Below are positions 6,332-8,148 of a stretch of DNA of 8,148 nt, piece after piece. The notes below the pieces were generated by a model. That model ran no database searches, was not told the origin of the DNA, and was given only the letters and a program-made list of their open reading frames with translations. The DNA is from Bacteroidota bacterium. GTDB lineage: Bacteria; Bacteroidota; Bacteroidia; Sphingobacteriales; Sphingobacteriaceae. Within the stretch, counting starts at the first letter, position 1, and each line of letters begins with the position of its first letter. Position numbers and translations under genes: made by a program. The stretch is from the NCBI GenBank assembly GCA_025355225.1, contig JANYAB010000544.1:1-8148 (forward strand), read 5' to 3'.

Positions 6332-7558
6332 ATGAAAAAGACTTCAGTAAATATTATAAATACAGTAATGATACTGGTTTTGACAGGAGTGATGTTTATG
6401 CACTCTTCCTGTAAAAAGGATAATACTGTTAAAGGCACCGGTACACCCGTTATTACCGGCATAAGGGCTTATAAACCCTCACCTCATGACAGTGTACTTG
6501 TCCAAACCGGACCTGGCGCTTATGTGGTACTGCAGGGCAGCCATTTAACTGGAGTAACAGCAGTTTATTTTGATGGCATCAAAGCTTCTATCAATACAGC
6601 TTTGGGCTCTGATAATAATTTTCCGGTAATGGTACCATCCATTATACCATTTAGTTCGGTTGCTGCTGCTCAGCTCAATACCATTGAAGTAGTGACTTCC
6701 ACCGGGCAGGTTACCTACAAGTTCCCTATTGTTCCGCCTGCACCTACCATAACAGGTATTTCTAACGAGGATGCCAATCCTGGCGATTCAGTTAAGATAT
6801 ACGGCCTTAATTTCTTTTTCGTGCAGACTTTAACTTACGCGGGCTTACCTGTTACAAGTTATACGTCTTCAAACGACGGTACATACATTAAGCTGGCAGT
6901 ACCCACCGGAGTTACGCAAACCGGCGGTCTTGTTTCAATTACAACAAAATCTGGTACAGTATCTACTGCTTACTCAGTTCACGATTTCGTTGACGGCGTA
7001 TTTCAAAACTGGGATAATGTTAACGGTTACCCATGGGGTTGCGGTTCGTCAAACAGCCCCGCGGCTTATCCGGGCAATACTGGCTGGTATGGTCAGCTGA
7101 GCGCATCCAATCTTCCGGCTAATGATAGTCAATGGTGGGCTGAACCCGGCGTAAATATGGGAGGTAGTCAATGGGTGCCAGCTTCTGATATTTCAAACAG
7201 CTTAGCCAATTATGCCGTAAAATTCGAAATCTCAGTGCCTAATTCTACACCATGGGCAAACGGCTCCATTTATGTCGCTGTAAATTATGGCTTTAATTAT
7301 ATAGCGCTTTATCAGCCATGGAAAAATAGCGATGGTTCAATAACTCCATTTAGCACCAATGGCTGGCAAACTGTAACTATTCCACTATCAAACTTTAAAT
7401 CAAGTAATGGAACAGGAACACCGGCCGCATCTATAACGGCTTTAGTGGGAGCCAGCGGCAACAATGGTATGAACATTTGGTATTTAAATGACAGTTCAGT
7501 CCAGGTTGCTGCTTTTGCCGCAGCAATTGATAATATAAGAGTTGTGAAAATTAATTAA
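6332..7558 (+). CDS. Surface glycan-binding lipoprotein (SGBP-B/SusE-position type) with two TIG/IPT domains and a C-terminal carbohydrate-binding domain
   Basis: This 408-residue protein occupies the SusE/SGBP position, 50 bases after susD, and probably helps hold polysaccharide at the cell surface. An N-terminal hydrophobic signal ends at HSSC, giving lipidated C27 followed by KKDN; His at -3 is unusual, since Leu, Val or Ile is normal there. Two immunoglobulin-like TIG/IPT domains follow, opening with PVITGI (about 39) and PTITGI (about 138). From about 219 to the end lies an aromatic-rich domain (W227, W235, W252, W268, W269, W281, then YQPW and NGWQTVTIPLSNF) that resembles the xyloglucan-binding domain of Bacteroides SGBP-B proteins. 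That family's xyloglucan member is longer, with more Ig-like domains, so this is a compact version. By family, binding of a beta-glucan or hemicellulose is plausible, but the fold is also found in loci for other glycans. The gene is the last of the operon, ahead of a strong terminator. Confidence 0.88.
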   Translation: MKKTSVNIINTVMILVLTGVMFMHSSCKKDNTVKGTGTPVITGIRAYKPSPHDSVLVQTGPGAYVVLQGSHLTGVTAVYFDGIKASINTALGSDNNFPVMVPSIIPFSSVAAAQLNTIEVVTSTGQVTYKFPIVPPAPTITGISNEDANPGDSVKIYGLNFFFVQTLTYAGLPVTSYTSSNDGTYIKLAVPTGVTQTGGLVSITTKSGTVSTAYSVHDFVDGVFQNWDNVNGYPWGCGSSNSPAAYPGNTGWYGQLSASNLPANDSQWWAEPGVNMGGSQWVPASDISNSLANYAVKFEISVPNSTPWANGSIYVAVNYGFNYIALYQPWKNSDGSITPFSTNGWQTVTIPLSNFKSSNGTGTPAASITALVGASGNNGMNIWYLNDSSVQVAAFAAAIDNIRVVKIN

Positions 7559-7582
7559 AGAAAGTTTTAGTTTATAAATGCC

Positions 7583-7622
7583 ATGCCATGGACCCTTAAA
7601 AAGGAGGGTCCTGGCATTTTTT
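7583..7622 (+). terminator. Strong intrinsic terminator of the susC-susD-SGBP operon
   Basis: The left arm A7583-T7596 (ATGCCA, bulged T, GGACCCT) pairs with the right arm 7605-7617 (AGGGTCC, TGGCAT), giving 13 base pairs with a single bulged T7589 and an 8-base loop. Six T residues follow at 7617-7622. It begins 24 bases after the SGBP stop codon. The left side contains overlapping copies of ATGCCAT (7578-7584 and 7583-7589), so a second pairing register with a 6-base bulge is possible. Confidence 0.92.
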
Positions 7623-7689
7623 CCATAATCGTATTTTCATAATAACGAATAAACCAGTGTTGACAGATGACAGGAATAGGTGCCCAAAA
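7623..7689 (+). other. Short gap between terminator and FG-GAP gene, no clear promoter
   Basis: This 67-base spacer contains an isolated TTGACA at 7660-7665 but no matching -10 element at the right distance, and no TTTG/TAnnTTTG pair. The purine stretch AGGAATAGG at 7672-7680 is a plausible ribosome-binding site for the ATG at 7690. How the FG-GAP gene is transcribed is therefore unclear. Confidence 0.5.
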
Positions 7690-8148
7690 ATGGATCGAAT
7701 GAAAGTTAACCGATTGCGTTATATGCTATCTGACAGGTTCTTATTGATAATAGTTTTATTAGTATTTACCGTTGGATGTAAAAAAAGATCCGCCGGACCA
7801 GAAGCTGCAGCTCCAAAACAAACTTTATTTAAATTGCTGTCTCCTGAACAAACTCACATTGACTTTAGTAATACCCTTACCGAAGGTGCAAATGCGAATA
7901 TTTTAACCTACGAGTATTTTTATAACGGCGGAGGCGTAGGAATTGGCGACTTAAATGGAGATGGCTTGCAGGATATTTATTTTACCGGTAATATGACAAG
8001 TGACAAACTTTATTTAAATAAAGGACACATGAAATTTACCGATGTTACCTCTGCATCAGGTTTAGCAAACCGCTCCGGCGCCTGGAAAACAGGCGTAACT
8101 ATTGCAGATGTAAATGGGGATGGCAAATTAGATATTTATGTATGCTAT
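7690..8148 (+). CDS. FG-GAP/VCBS repeat lipoprotein, N-terminal part (probable ASPIC/UnbV-type family)
   Basis: The first 153 codons of a longer gene, cut by the window end. A basic N-terminus and hydrophobic core (residues 17-28) end at FTVGC, making C30 the likely lipidation site, followed by KKRS. The mature part opens with FKLLSPEQTHIDFSNTL and then shows FG-GAP/VCBS repeats: DLNGDGLQD at 87-95 and DVNGDGKLD at 140-148, both calcium-binding D-x-N-x-D-G loops of the kind found in integrin-like beta propellers. LYLNKGHMKFTDVTSASGL between them is typical of large Bacteroidota proteins with C-terminal ASPIC/UnbV domains, often encoded next to SusCD pairs; that C-terminus is not visible here. 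Start choice: ATG 7690 has AGGAATAGG nine bases upstream, but Met4 (7699) and Met12 (7723) also leave a usable signal peptide. It follows the terminator by 67 bases, so it probably has its own promoter or depends on readthrough. Its biochemical role is not known; surface binding or adhesion is a guess. Confidence 0.85.
   Translation, partial: MDRMKVNRLRYMLSDRFLLIIVLLVFTVGCKKRSAGPEAAAPKQTLFKLLSPEQTHIDFSNTLTEGANANILTYEYFYNGGGVGIGDLNGDGLQDIYFTGNMTSDKLYLNKGHMKFTDVTSASGLANRSGAWKTGVTIADVNGDGKLDIYVCY

Noticed and set aside
6235..6462. 75-residue frame on the - strand across the susD/SGBP junction
   Set aside because: Overlaps the well-supported end of susD and the signal peptide of the next gene on the opposite strand; no recognisable protein features.
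7660..7665. TTGACA as a sigma70-type -35 box for the FG-GAP gene
   Set aside because: No -10 element follows at 16-18 bases, and this box is not the Bacteroidota promoter type.

Overview
The window reads as accessory carbohydrate-uptake DNA from a member of the Bacteroidota, most likely a Sphingobacteriaceae genus such as Mucilaginibacter or Pedobacter. This rests on the SusC/SusD pair, a hybrid two-component regulator ending in an AraC-type helix-turn-helix, lipoprotein signals followed by Lys-Lys, AT-rich leaders without clear Shine-Dalgarno sequences, and a moderate-to-low GC content. The genus is inferred from protein style only. All genes lie on the + strand.

Layout. (1) Bases 1-893 hold the C-terminal end of a hybrid histidine kinase/response regulator: a receiver domain, then an AraC-type DNA-binding domain. 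The sensor and kinase lie upstream, outside the window. (2) Bases 894-1472 are a long non-coding gap with a possible weak terminator for the regulator, a cluster of inverted repeats, a weak promoter candidate and a tiny reading frame ending one base before the next gene. (3) Bases 1473-7558 are a tight operon: a SusC-family TonB-dependent transporter (1067 aa), a SusD-family lipoprotein (526 aa) and a surface glycan-binding lipoprotein with two TIG/IPT domains and a C-terminal domain resembling the SGBP-B xyloglucan-binding domain (408 aa). (4) A strong intrinsic terminator lies at 7583-7622. (5) From 7690 to the window end is the start of a lipoprotein with FG-GAP/VCBS-type calcium-binding repeats, cut off after 153 codons.

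How they work together. In the usual model the regulator senses a breakdown product of a polysaccharide in the periplasm and activates the operon. The glycan-binding lipoprotein and SusD capture the glycan at the cell surface, and SusC carries oligosaccharides across the outer membrane using TonB energy. SusC has no N-terminal STN signalling domain, which fits control by the adjacent hybrid regulator rather than by an ECF sigma/anti-sigma pair. No carbohydrate-active enzyme is visible, so the substrate cannot be assigned beyond a weak hint from the glycan-binding domain.

I found no clear evidence of a wholly new system. The points most worth checking are the non-coding region before susC, the FG-GAP lipoprotein behind the terminator, and the ligand of the glycan-binding protein.
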